A stretch of 64,000 nucleotides of DNA from Lepidostoma basale (lineage: Eukaryota; Arthropoda; Insecta; Trichoptera; Lepidostomatidae), in the NCBI GenBank assembly GCA_022606425.2, contig JAHDVF020001234.1, forward strand, positions 124,001 through 188,000. Direction: 5' to 3'. Shown in pieces: positions 43,901-53,799 of the stretch. Positions within the stretch are counted from its first letter, which is position 1. The number at the start of each line of letters is the position of its first letter. Under the pieces are notes generated by a model. That model saw only the letters and a list, made by a program, of their open reading frames with translations. It searched no databases and was not told the DNA's origin. The translations under genes and the position numbers were made by a program.

Positions 43901-44616
43901 TTACAAAACGGCGCACTTAAAATACAAATCATCAGAATAATAATAATAATTATAATATGTATGACTTTATATTGTTGTTATAATGTAATAAAGGATAAAC
44001 GAAAAATCTTAATTAAATCTGTAGAATACTTTTTTGTTAAACAAATTTTATTTTAATAAATTATGTTTAACAAAAAAATAATAAATATTTCAATAATGGA
44101 ATTAGTGTAATAAAATAAATTCAGTTCATTTTCTGGTTCACACCCCTATTTGACTTTTATACAATCTTCGGAATAACCTTGTAAACATAAACTATGAACA
44201 ATATATAAAAAGTTTGTCTCATTGAATTATTTTTTTTTAAGTGTGTCATGAATTACTGATTTGCTTGGTAATCTTAAATATTTTTTATGCGAAGATAAAT
44301 AAAATTTTGAAAAAAAAAGTAAATTGTTAAAAAATAATTAAAATCTACAGAATAAGTGTGGAAGTGCGGAACAAAAACCAATAAATTGACTGAAACAAAT
44401 GCTCCAGAAAAATAAATTAACATCGCTTTGAATTGTTTGGTGTATATTGATCATATTTAGTACTGACTGGACGATTTCGCTTTATATCGCTTTCCCGAAT
44501 TCAGGCTCCTTTTTCTAGGGGAGAGAGAAAATAAGCATCAGTGGGTTATATCAATTTTTGTTCTTCACCTCCAATCTAACCTTAAATCAAAGTTCAAAAA
44601 TGCATTGTAGACTTAC

Positions 44617-44976
44617 TTCAAGTAGTCCCGGAAGGCTTTCTGAATGACTTTAGCAGCCTTGTCTTGCCTCTTCCACATCCTGGTCGAGGATACAATCTCC
44701 AGTTCCTTCCGTGTGGGGAACTGCTTCTTGAATTTGATGTCCATCTGGTCTTGCAGCTGCCGGAAGTTGTCCGTCTCCTCCACATGGCCGAGCACGTACT
44801 TGACCAGGGAGTGGAGGATGTCCAGGCAGTGGATCTTGTTCCCCTTGGCTATGGGGAGGTTGAAGCTGACCAGAGCCACAGTGTTGGGCTTGGAGATGCC
44901 GAGCGGGGGGTCGAGGGAGGCGATGAAGTCAGATAGCTGCGAGAAGCTGATGAACTGCGTCGCGTGAGGGTCGTAT
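44617..44976 (-). CDS. NaCP60E: Nav2 exon: proximal C-terminus with IQ-like motif
   Basis: The acceptor on minus is TCTACTTCTAG and the donor is TTGAA|GTAAGT. It encodes YDPHATQFISFSQLSDFIAS, LDPPLGISKPNTVALVSFNL and MDIKFKKQFPTRKELEIVSS. ATQFI...LSDF...L.PPL.I.KPN is the EF-hand-like region of Nav C-termini, and AAKVIQKAFRDYLK is an IQ-like calmodulin-binding motif. It has the HVEET...QMDIKFKKQFPTRKE segment in place of the para-specific region. Confidence 0.93.
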
Positions 44977-45184
44977 CTAGAAGTAGATTAAGCAATGATA
45001 TTGTTGACAAACAAGTAACTGTATTTCATACTAGAATCTGATAAGTTTATGCTGAATAACATATTGTAAATAAAGTTCTTAGTTTTCTACTGCTGAAGCC
45101 GTTAGTTTGAGAGATATTATGCATAAAGAACTGCGACCAAGTGAATAAAATCAGGATTGAATACAAGACATATACTAAACTAAA

Positions 45185-45330
45185 CTGTTTTCCTAAAGTC
45201 GAACCATCTCTCATGCGTTCCTGGTATTATGTTATACCTGTTCTCATATACGAGTAGATGCCTTAAACTATAAATATGTTTGTACTTTTGTAAAACTTTT
45301 GAGAAAATTGATTATTTGATTTGATTTTAA
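45185..45330 (+). mobile_element. LINE family B 3' UTR and tail
   Basis: It reads GTCGAACCATCTCTCATGCG, TTCCTGGTATTATG, TACGAGTAGATGCC and ends TTGATTATTTGATTTGATT. This is the untranslated end of family B on plus, antisense to the channel gene. Confidence 0.72.
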
Positions 45331-45572
45331 AAGATCTCTGGCTCTCTCTACAGAAGGATAGGACAAATAAAAATCTAAAGCTATCTTACCCATGAGCAGA
45401 ATTTGGAATATATCATATTGTTTCAATTAGATTATTGGTACTGATATTTAAAGAAAAAAATTCTATTGTGTTTGTGGATTGTGACTCCAAATGATTGGAA
45501 ATGGTACATAAGTTGGCGGGATGAGGGATTACTTAGTTTATACATATTTTTAATTTTAATAGGGCTCATCAT

Positions 45573-45832
45573 CATATTATTATTATTATTATTTTGTTGA
45601 ATTGCTCTTTAGATCATTAGAGCGCGAGCCAAACCGATGTAAAGGGTATAGCTAATCATATTGATTCTCGTGACATGTGATATGTAGCCAATCTATAACC
45701 ATTTTCTTGCCACATGAATTTTACACCGGATCAATGACAATGTGACTATCACACTGCTATCGCTGGGAATCGAACCCTGGACCTTCGATGTGGCAGTCAT
45801 AGCACTTACAGCTCAGCTACGAAGGTGTCAAT
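45573..45832 (-). mobile_element. tRNA-derived SINE S1, tail type 1
   Basis: Plus begins with an ATT run, then TTGTTGAATTGCTCTTTAG (tail type 1), GATTCTCGTGACATGTGATA, the GTGACTATCACACTG body, GGGAATCGAACCCTGG (B box) and CAGCTACGAAGGTGTC (head). Confidence 0.85.
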
Positions 45833-46189
45833 TTGGTCGTCGTATTGGGCAAGATATTATGATGATAATATTTTTTCTGCACATACAAATTAATTAGACA
45901 AAAATCTTGACTTGAACCTATATACTTAAGAACAGAAGATTAGTGATTTATTGTTATACTTGATATTAGATAAACTAATCTGATCTCCAACAAACAGGCT
46001 ATCGGAGTGCTATAGTTATAGATTGCATATAATATAAAACTATTGCTAGAGATTGCATATAGGGGGATTCATATTACATTATTCAAAATGGAATGGGCTA
46101 GGTCCCTGCAGCTAGGAAGAGAAAGTTAGACAGATTTAAAATTAGCAGAGAAAGAGTTATTCTCGACATTAATAAATTTATCTTGACAT

Positions 46190-46434
46190 TATTAATATTA
46201 TTTTGTTGAATCGCTCTTTTCATTATTTCAAAGCGAGCCGAATTGATGTAAAGGGCTATCATATTGATTTTTATGGCATGTGATAGGTAGCTAATTTATC
46301 GCCATTTTATTATCACGTGAATTCTACGACAGACTAAAGACAGTGTGACAATCACAATACTATCACCGGGAATCGAACCCGGGACCTTCGGTGTGACAGT
46401 CAGTTATCACTCACCCACAAAGATCGTCATCCCG
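46190..46434 (-). mobile_element. tRNA-derived SINE S1, tail type 1
   Basis: Plus carries TTTTGTTGAATCGCTCTTTT, ATGGCATGTGATAGGTAGC, GTGTGACAATCACAATAC, GGGAATCGAACCCGGGACC and CACCCACAAAGATCGTC. All S1 blocks are present in the usual order. Confidence 0.85.
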
Positions 46435-46606
46435 ATTGTGTTAAATAAATTATTGATCTCTTCTGATAGACCGATGGTTGGCTATTCATGAAAAATCATT
46501 TATTTTTTCCCTCTAAATCGCTTAATATATTTTTGTAGTAGTTCCTATGTAAAAATGTATTGTAATTTCGTATTCTATGATTTGGCGTTGCATTCTTATT
46601 ATTTTA

Positions 46607-47122
46607 TTTGTCTTTCTTTATATACTTTGTATATACAACACTAACTTAAAAAAAAAATTAATATCAGACATGTTTTGGACAACCCGGTCATTCCTAAATG
46701 ATATTATAAAGATATTTAAAATATTATAATATAAAATTGTTTACAAATATGATCAGTTTTGACAGATGTTATAATGATTTATTTTCTTCTGCTATAACAA
46801 ATATTATTATTTGTAAGTAATTACCTGAACCTCAATAAGAACTTAAAATTAAATTTTAAATTGATTCATAATATTTGTTATAACAAAAGCATAAACGTTC
46901 CAAAATAAATCTTTGTAACATCTGTCAAAACTGACAATATTTGTAAACAATTTTATAATATTTTAAATACCTTTATAATATCACTGAGGAACGACCGGGT
47001 TGTCGAAAGATGTCGGATATTTAATTTTATTTGTTGTATTTATTTATTTTTATTTTATTTTTATAGTGTTGTTCATACAAAGTACTCGTATATAAAAAAG
47101 AAAAAGACAAATAAAGCATCTA
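46607..47122. repeat. Large foldback element, about 516 bp
   Basis: Both arms exceed 150 bases: the left has TTATTTGTCTTTCTTTATAT, TATACAACACTA, CAGACATGTTTTGGACAACC and CCGGTCATTCC. The right has the complements, including GACCGGGTTGTCGAAAGATG and AAAGACAAATAAA. The centre holds further inverted blocks (CAAATATTATTATTTG-like and TTTTGACAGATGTTA against TAACATCTGTCAAAA). There is no coding sequence. Confidence 0.7.
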
Positions 47123-47318
47123 AAACACAAAGTATGGCGAACATAGAAGAAATTCTTATTTATTTGTTGAGTTCAAAATTACTCACTACCGGACAGGTTA
47201 ATGATACCAAATAAACATGAATGTGTAGCAGGGTTGAGGTGAATCCGTGGGATCCTTTGCACCTTTGCTGCGGGATGACAGAAACATATTGATTTTGTAT
47301 AAAATATCAAATTCTTAC

Positions 47319-47591
47319 TTGGACCAGCGGATGTAGAACATCTCGAGATCATCCTCCACAATGCCGATCTCCTCTTCTTGGTGAGCCTGATTGAAGTTCT
47401 CCAGGATGATGGCGATGTACATGTTGATGACGATCATGTAACTGATGATGATGAAGCTGGTGAAGTACGTGATGGCCAGTAGCGGGGAGCCGCAGTCTCC
47501 GTTGGCTTGCCCATTGGCCAGGAGGTCGCAGTGTGGCGGCTGGATCATCAGCGATTCCAGAACATCATTCCAGCCCGCTGATGTCATCAGC
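47319..47591 (-). CDS. NaCP60E: Nav2 exon: domain IV pore loop and S6
   Basis: The acceptor on minus is AAACATCTCCAG and the donor is TCCAA|GTAAGA. It encodes LMTSAGWNDVLESLMIQPPH, then the S6 helix AITYFTSFIIISYMIVINMY and IAIILENFNQAHQEEEIGI. The alanine of TSAGWND is the domain IV selectivity residue. SFIIISYMIVINMYIAIILENF is the usual domain IV S6. Confidence 0.95.
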
Positions 47592-47611
47592 CTGGAGATG
47601 TTTTTTTGTTT

Positions 47612-47834
47612 GTTTATTAATATTATTTTGTTGAATAGCTCTTTACATCATTAAAGCATGAGCCAGATTGATGTAAAGGGTATAGCTATTATATTGATTC
47701 TCGTGACATGTGATAGGTAGCCAATCTTTGGCTATTTTATTGTCACTTGAATTATACAGGAGATCAAGCAAAGTGTGATAATCACACTGCCATCCCTGGG
47801 AATCGAACCCGGGATTCGTTGTGGCAGCCATAGC
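47612..47834 (-). mobile_element. tRNA-derived SINE S1 next to a splice acceptor
   Basis: The tail (TATTAATATTATTTTGTTGA on plus) lies only about 20 bp from the acceptor of the domain IV pore exon. The body (GACATGTGATAGGTAGCC, GTGATAATCACACTG, GGGAATCGAACCCGGG) is standard, and the head is degraded after GTGGCAGCC. Confidence 0.82.
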
Positions 47835-48113
47835 TTTTCATAGCAATCATTTATACTTTACATCATTGTAAGAAAAAACTAAATATTTCAGTTGGAAACT
47901 ACTCATTCATGTAGTAACTCACATTATTATGAATAACAGATTTTGAGATTAATTTAATTAAATAATATGAATGAGGTTATGTGATTGGATTGTTAGGCTT
48001 AATTGAATTTTTTGTTAGTAAAAATGAAATAAGTATTAGAGTTTTAATTTAGAAACATCATTATTATACATTGCACAATTTATTTTCATTAGATGGTTGC
48101 AACAGCTGTTTTG

Positions 48114-48179
48114 GCACCATCAGGTGTTACAAACAACTGTTTGTTGGCATCATCAATTGTTTGTAACACCTGATGATGC
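48114..48179. repeat. Long-armed hairpin
   Basis: GGCACCATCAGGTGTTACAA and its near-perfect complement flank a loop of about 18 bases. Arms are about 24 bases. The adjacent sequence also repeats TGTTGGCATCATCA, so the structure may be a collapsed tandem of short inverted units. Confidence 0.6.
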
Positions 48180-48316
48180 CAACATAGGTTGGCCAAACAA
48201 CTGTCGCAACAATGTCATCAAAATAAATTGTGTGAAACAAAAAAATGAACACATTTAATAATGTTGAAGTATAATAGTGTTTTGGCCAAAACATTGTATT
48301 ATCTGAACTAAATATA

Positions 48317-48475
48317 ATCTTCTTCTTCTTCTTCTTCCTGGCACTATCCCAACTCATTGTCTGTGTTGACTGTTGGGGTCTACTCTTCTCGATCTCAGGC
48401 TGTACTTCTTACGGTTCTAAGTATCGCCTTTCACTCAAGCCATTTCTCTGCAAAACGCTATTGCAATGAATCTTC
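48317..48475 (-). mobile_element. LINE 3' end with GAA-type tail, second copy
   Basis: It repeats the sequence at 24781: CTTCTTCTTCTTCCTGGCAC, GTCTGTGTTGACTGTTGGGG and TTTCACTCAAGCCATTTCTC. It lies in the intron between the domain IV S5 and pore exons. Confidence 0.6.
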
Positions 48476-48677
48476 AGTTATATCTGAACTCTGAACTAAA
48501 TATAATGAGATGTTAGAATGCAAGGGCATTTATATACATCCTGAATCACAGTTGGCAAAGTAAGGGAAGAGTTTGTCAATGTGCGTGATTGAATTATTGC
48601 CATTTTATCTCTATTTGTTAACTAAGTTATCTCCGATCAATATTTATTTGAAATCAGATTGAATAATTTAATCTTAC

Positions 48678-48880
48678 CTGAACAGTAGCTGCATACTTCG
48701 GCCAAACGTCTCAAAGTTGACCAGATCATCTAGAGCGCCTTGCTGCTTGACATGTCCGAAGACAGACATACCAATGATGGCGTAGATGAAGGTGATGAGA
48801 GCTAAAAGAGCTCCGATGTTAAAGAGAGCTGGCAGAGACACCACCAGGGCGAATAGAAGCTTCCGAATACCTTTTGCGGC
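48678..48880 (-). CDS. NaCP60E: Nav2 exon: domain IV S4-S5 linker and S5
   Basis: The acceptor on minus is TTATTTCTTTAG and the donor is TTCAG|GTAAGA. It encodes [40 protein letters not shown] and [35 protein letters not shown] is the canonical domain IV S4-S5 linker and S5 start. Confidence 0.95.
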
Positions 48881-49052
48881 CTAAAGAAATAACTCATTCA
48901 GTAATCAGATATTGATGTACTCGTATGTATAGGTACTGTCACAACCAGTTGAATACAGCAATTGTGCGAGCATACATCAAATTCAAAGTTTATATGAGTA
49001 AAGTAAATATGAGGAAACAATAAATTCCTCAATCCTATGAGAATTGGAACAT

Positions 49053-49312
49053 TATTATTATTATTATTTTGTTGAATCGCTCTTTACATCATGACAGCAT
49101 TAGCCAAATTAATGTAAAAGGTATTATAGCTATCATACTTAGTGATTCTCGTGACATGTGATAGGTAGTTAATCTATCGCCATCTTATTGTCACGTGAAT
49201 GCTACACCAGACCAAAGACAGTGTAACAATCACACTGCCCTCGCCGGGAATCGAACCCGAAACCTTTGAGGTGACAGTCAATGCACTTGCCACTCGGCCA
49301 TGAAGGTCGTCA
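49053..49312 (-). mobile_element. tRNA-derived SINE S1, tail type 1
   Basis: Plus shows ATTATTATTATTTTGTTGAA, TCGCTCTTTACATCATGAC, GACATGTGATAGGTAG, GTGTAACAATCACACTG, CGCCGGGAATCGAACCCG and CACTCGGCCATGAAGGTCGTC. It is complete from head to tail. Confidence 0.87.
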
Positions 49313-49332
49313 CAACATAATACTATTCCAAA

Positions 49333-49500
49333 ATTAGACTGACTAACCATCACGCCGTCTCCCCGAAAGGATAGGCAGAAAGAATGGACTGCCACACTTT
49401 AATCGATGCGGCACTCCATCCTTCTCTTTTCCCCATCGCGAGAGACGCGGTGTGATGGGTTGCGAACCTCATCGCCACCAAAAGGCATCTCCCGCGCACA
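49333..49500 (-). mobile_element. Short element with LINE A 3' end, second copy
   Basis: Plus starts GACTAACCATCACGCCGTCT, follows family A to GGACTGCCACACTT, then switches to ATCGATGCGGCACTCCATCC, GGTGTGATGGGTTGCGAACC and GGCATCTCCCGC. Body and junction are the same as at 36022. Confidence 0.7.
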
Positions 49501-50099
49501 CTTCGATCGTTCAACTTCTACATAATAAATCTAAAACAAATTACCTGAAATACAATGATATAAAATAAAATAACAAAGAAAAATAATTTAACACATATTG
49601 TTATTTTAGATGGTGCACTTGTCGTCAGCTGGACGATCCAGACATTTGTGTTTATTTAATTTTTATTCCACGTTATCCACTGATTTTTTTAATTTACTGT
49701 AATTAGGCACTTAAAACAATCCAACACCAGCAAGAACTTAAAAATATCATTGAAGAATTTATTCAAATTGTCATTGGAACAAATGAAAAATTTATTTTTA
49801 CATTGTCAAAATTCTTTTTATAAACGAAAAAACTTATATAATTTTAACACCAAAACAGTAAAAACGTATTTTTTGTCACAAATAACTTTCATAAAGAGCG
49901 GCGATAATCAAATTGACCAAAACAATTCACTTATACACGAAATATCTCCAAATTGACGGGAGCACCATATGAACTAAACCAAATTTTCAAAATCAGAACC
50001 AATGTATACCAAAATTAGAAAGATAATTAATTGGGTAAATTGGGATTATAAATCAGTTCTAGTTTTAGAATATCCTAGGGATTGTTTTGCAGCAAAGTT

Positions 50100-50350
50100 T
50101 AATATCTTCGCTAGTTCATGGGATGCCATTTGGGCCTTTTTAATGTGGCAGTTTCCGCTAACTTTCCATATTTTTGTATTCAACAAGTTATTTGAACTCA
50201 ATTACTGTATACAATTTTATAATTATTGATTCTCATGACATGTGATCACTGACCATTTTTATTGTCACGTGAATTCTACCAGATTAAAGATTGCCGGGAA
50301 TCGAACCCGGTGTTGCAGTATTAACTGTTGACACTCTACCACGAAGGGGG
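50100..50350 (-). mobile_element. SINE S1, partial, tail type 2
   Basis: Plus reads TATTTGAACTCAATTACTGT, GATTCTCATGACATGTGATC, GTCACGTGAATTCTACC, GCCGGGAATCGAACCCGG and ACACTCTACCACGAAGG. The middle of the body is deleted. Confidence 0.7.
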
Positions 50351-50444
50351 TTCTAGATTATCTGAACCTGTAGTGGAATAAATAAGCATTATTGCAGACG
50401 TAAGGAGTAAATGAACAGTAGAATCCGATTAAGGGCAGATGTAC

Positions 50445-50638
50445 CTTGATCAGGCGTAATATCCTTCCTATCCTGAAGACACGAACGACACGCAGTAGCG
50501 TAGGCGATACAGGCAGATCAATCATGATGTCCTCCATGAGAATTCCAAGTATACTTGCGAGGACCAGAAGGAAGTCGAACATGTTCCAAGGAACCGTAAA
50601 GTAGTGATGGCGTAGGCCTACCATCTTCACTATAGCCT
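50445..50638 (-). CDS. NaCP60E: Nav2 exon: domain IV S2-S4
   Basis: The acceptor on minus is TTCTTGTTTCAG and the donor is ATCAAG|GTACAT. It encodes EAIVKMVGLRHHYFTVPWNM, FDFLLVLASILGILMEDIMI and the S4 voltage sensor LLRVVRVFRIGRILRLIK. The S4 has arginines at every third position (R..R..R..R..R..K). Confidence 0.95.
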
Positions 50639-50699
50639 CTGAAACAAGAAATAATATGGAAATTTATATTCCAATGTTTGTGAAGAAAAAACTATGCGA

Positions 50700-51220
50700 A
50701 ATTGAAGAAAACATGAGGGAGTATGGTAGTTATCCGTGGCTCTATCCCTCGGAATTTCTTTTGGGAATGCTCGGAACCAATTCTTTACAGCTTCGAAGAG
50801 ATGGGCATCTCATTACCCATTTCTTTAAATTAATCAGGGGATATTTCGAGAACTCGGCCGTGCTAGAGGGTGTTGGTCTTTTTGTCCCTGAAAGATATCT
50901 CCGACAGCAACAGAGCATATTGTTTTAACTACCGGCCACCAGAACCAATCTGCCTCTGGTGACACCGGTGGGAAGAGCAATTAGTCTGCTAAATGCGGTC
51001 TCCTCGGAGATGGACGTCTTTCATATTAGTGAAGGTACGTTCAGGAGACAAATACTCTTGACTATAGAAAGTATCTTGTCTTCCTAATGTCGAACCATCT
51101 CTAATGCGTTCCTGGTATTATAGTGTATTTTTATAATATTTTACCTGCACTCAATAGATGCTTTAAACATTTTGCTGTTTTTAATGTCTTTTGAGTTAAT
51201 AAACTGATTTGATTTGAAAA
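50700..51220 (+). mobile_element. LINE family B (jockey-like) 3' end with UTR and tail
   Basis: The plus frame reads REYGSYPWLYPSEFLLGMLG, LRRDGHLITHFFKLIRGYF and FVPERYLRQQQSILF. It is followed by LVTPVGRAISLLN-like sequence, the UTR TCGAACCATCTCTAATGCG and a TTGATTTGATTTG-like tail near 51217. The insertion is antisense to the channel gene and ends about 20 bp from a splice donor. Confidence 0.82.
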
Positions 51221-51238
51221 ACAGTGTGTTCTACTTAC

Positions 51239-51527
51239 CCAGACTGAATACTGTTGTAAAAAATGCGTTGCTAACTTCTAGAATGAAAAAGATGGCGTGC
51301 GGCTGGTTATAGTGCTCGATGCCCATGGTGAGCATGTTGAGGAAGATGAGCACGAAGATGGCGATCTCGAAGCGGCGCGAGTTGGACAAGTCGTAAAACA
51401 TGGCCAGGAACTGATTAATGGGCCTTTTGATCACCTTCTGTGGCTTCTTGCGCCCTAGTTTCTTCATGGCTGTGTAGTAGTGCTTCTGACTTTCTGTCAG
51501 GAACATCTCCAGTACGCCACCTTCGTA
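51239..51527 (-). CDS. NaCP60E: Nav2 exon: III-IV inactivation linker and domain IV S1-S2
   Basis: The acceptor on minus is TTGTTTATTCAG and the donor is CTGG|GTAAGT. It encodes YEGGVLEMFLTESQKHYYTA, MKKLGRKKPQKVIKRPINQF and the IVS1 helix IAIFVLIFLNMLTMGI. MFLT occupies the fast-inactivation particle position (IFMT in vertebrates, MFMT in para). Confidence 0.95.
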
Positions 51528-51619
51528 CTGAATAAACAAAATTGCCAATTAATTATATCAATCAATAGTCAAATGAAACGCATATTTAGAAAATTCCTTA
51601 TGGATAATATCCTAAAAAT

Positions 51620-51912
51620 AAAAGATTGATTTGAAAGACGTGCCAGGGTCGGGGATAGGTACGCATTGCGAGGATGAAGTGGCAATGCAATGGACATGTG
51701 TGCCAATGGGATGATAGAAGATGGAGTCAGAGAGTTACTGAATGGAGGAGTGTCGGGAGACAGCCTACCAGGTGAAGCGATGATATTGTGCGGACGGCGG
51801 GAAGGGTCTGGAGAACACTAGCAAGATACTGAGAGGAATGGTGTGGGGTTGGAGAGGCTTACGTCCTGCAGTGAATGGAGACAAGCCGACGAAGAAAAGA
51901 TTTAGGGTGATA
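51620..51912 (+). mobile_element. RTE-like LINE fragment
   Basis: Broken frames read LKWQCNGHVCQWDDRRW-like sequence and then GRVWRTLARY. The nucleotide run GAGGCTTACGTCCTGCAGTG resembles the end of the 20510 copy (GAGGCCTACGTCCAGAGTCG). There is no open frame of note. Confidence 0.6.
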
Positions 51913-52059
51913 CGATATCACTAGAGTGGTGATGAATTACTAAGCAAGCAAGGTTTCAAAATATATATTTTATATTTTGAAACCTTGCACACATCCTTAA
52001 GAGGTGTCTCTAAAGAAGAAAGTGTTAATTTTAATTACGGTCGAGAGAATAACCAGTTA

Positions 52060-52312
52060 TTTAAATTTTATCACACCCTGAGACGGAACCCAGCCCGCAT
52101 TGCTCAGGGCGCACTAGGCTGGTCCCCTGTGGGTAGAAAGAGGAAGCGAGGCAGACCTAGAACCACTTGGTGAAGAACCCTACAGGATGAGGTTAAAGCA
52201 GCAGGCCTCACTTGGGATGATGTTAGGCATCGGGCATGCAATAGAGTCTGGTGGAGGTTCCTTGATGTCCTATGTACCACGGAGGTGTGACAGGACAAGA
52301 AGAAGAAGGATT
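52060..52312 (+). mobile_element. RTE-like LINE 3' end, same family as 33110
   Basis: It reads HTLRRNPARIAQGALGWSPV then GRKRKRGRPRTTW, a stop, and the UTR. The tail is GACAGGACAAGAAGAAGAAG. The copy at 33110-33815 has the same blocks (HTLRRNPACIAQGALEW). Confidence 0.8.
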
Positions 52313-52349
52313 TAAATAAATATTAGAATTTATTATAAAATCTCCAATA

Positions 52350-52455
52350 AACAGAAAGTAGCTCATTATAATGAAGCAGGAATCTGATCGTGTTCAGGCT
52401 TGAACCCAAGTCCCCGAGATCAAGAGTTTAGTTTTTTACTACCGGGTTTAGTAAA
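52350..52455 (-). mobile_element. tRNA-like SINE S2 fragment
   Basis: Read on minus it shows GGGGACTTGGGTTCAAGCCT, GAACACGATCAGATTCCTG and CTTCATTATAATGAGC. This is the B box plus body of S2, matching 7990-8045. Confidence 0.55.
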
Positions 52456-53197
52456 CCCTATTGAGGTACTCGTATCATCATAAATGTAATCTTTGAATGA
52501 TGGGCTAAATGTCCAATACTTTGACAACTCCAGAAAAGTATTAAGATATCCCTATCTTTGTATTTCATTAAATTTGTTCAGATAAGGTATCTTGTTTGTG
52601 TAAAGCTGTACGATTCTTCCTAATGGTTTCTTCTTCTTCTTCTTTAACTGTCTCTACAGTGCTGGATGTAGGCCTCTTCAAACGTTCTCCTTTTTTTCTA
52701 TCCTGTGCGATTGTCATCTATCTTCTTTCCCCGGTTGGAATAAGGTCGTCAGCCCATCTTTTTTGGAGTAATACTTTAACTCAGGGTATTTTCAATATAC
52801 ATACATAATACATAAATGATATTGCGAAGGTGATAAATTTCTCGCGATTTCTTTTATTTGCCGATTATCTGAAATTATTCCTAGAAATTAACAATCCTGA
52901 CGACTGTCTTCGTCTCCAGTCGGATATATAGATTGATAATATTGTTAACTGGAGTCACAGTAACAAAATGCACTTCAATGTCCCTAAGTGCCCTATGCTA
53001 TCTTTTACTAGAGCATTGAGAACTGTGTATCATAGATACACAATGAACTACCAGCAACTAACACATGTATCTACGATGAAGGATCTCAGAATCATCTATG
53101 AGAGTAGGCTGACTTTTTGTGCACATATCGAGCTTCCGATAAATGGCTAATTCATGAGGTGACTGGCAAATCAACTGTGAAAAATATTCCTTTTTAC

Positions 53198-53494
53198 CTT
53201 CTTCTTGAGCATGTTAAAGTTATCGATGATGACTCCGATGAACAGGTTGAGGGTGAAGAAGGAACCGCAGACGATGAAGATGACGAAGTATATGTATGCA
53301 TAGAGGTTGGCCTCCCGTTGTGGCTGGAGGTCCACGCCGCGCGCGTCCACAGCATCCGCCATCACTTCCATCCAGCCCTCGAAGGTGGCCACTTGGAACA
53401 GCGCCAGATAGGCGATCCCCACGTGATCAAACGAGATCTTCGAGTTAACCCACGAATAGTTACGATACACGCACTCCCATTTGTCGTTCACAAT
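53198..53494 (-). CDS. NaCP60E: Nav2 exon: domain III pore loop and S6
   Basis: The acceptor on minus is TGATCACTTCCAG and the donor is AAGAAG|GTAAAA. It encodes [60 protein letters not shown] and the S6 helix [20 protein letters not shown]. The key residue is E in ATFEGW, where para and vertebrate Nav channels have K. This fixes the Nav2/DSC1 assignment. Confidence 0.96.
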
Positions 53495-53544
53495 CTGGAA
53501 GTGATCAAAATATTGTAATTAAAATGATGTTTTTTTATTGTTTC

Positions 53545-53792
53545 CTGAGTTATGATGTAAAACTCTATATTAAATAATTAATACGAATGAAAACGTCTCT
53601 TTTCTAGAAGTTTCAATATATTTTATGAGAAGGACATGTTTTGCTTTGCTTAAAGTATTATTAAATATTGTCTGATATGCTACTCGTATATCTTTTGACA
53701 TTTGATAATGCCTTAACAAAGAGAAACATATCATTCCTATAAAATATACAATATTAAAACAAATAGAAAACAGCCGTTTTCATTAGTATTTA
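53545..53792. repeat. Foldback MITE M1
   Basis: It starts GATGTAAAACTCTATATTAA, continues AATTAATACGAATGAAAACG and TTTCTAGAAGTTTC, and closes with CCTTAACAAAGAGAAACATA, TTCCTATAAAATATAC and CAGCCGTTTTCATTAG. Both arms are preserved. Confidence 0.65.
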
Positions 53793-53799
53793 TTATATA

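Noticed and set aside
44644..44967. Plus-strand frames opposite the EF-hand/IQ exon
   Set aside because: They are antisense shadows without family resemblance.
53117..53518. Plus-strand 133-codon acidic frame
   Set aside because: It lies opposite the domain III pore exon, whose minus-strand reading is unmistakable.
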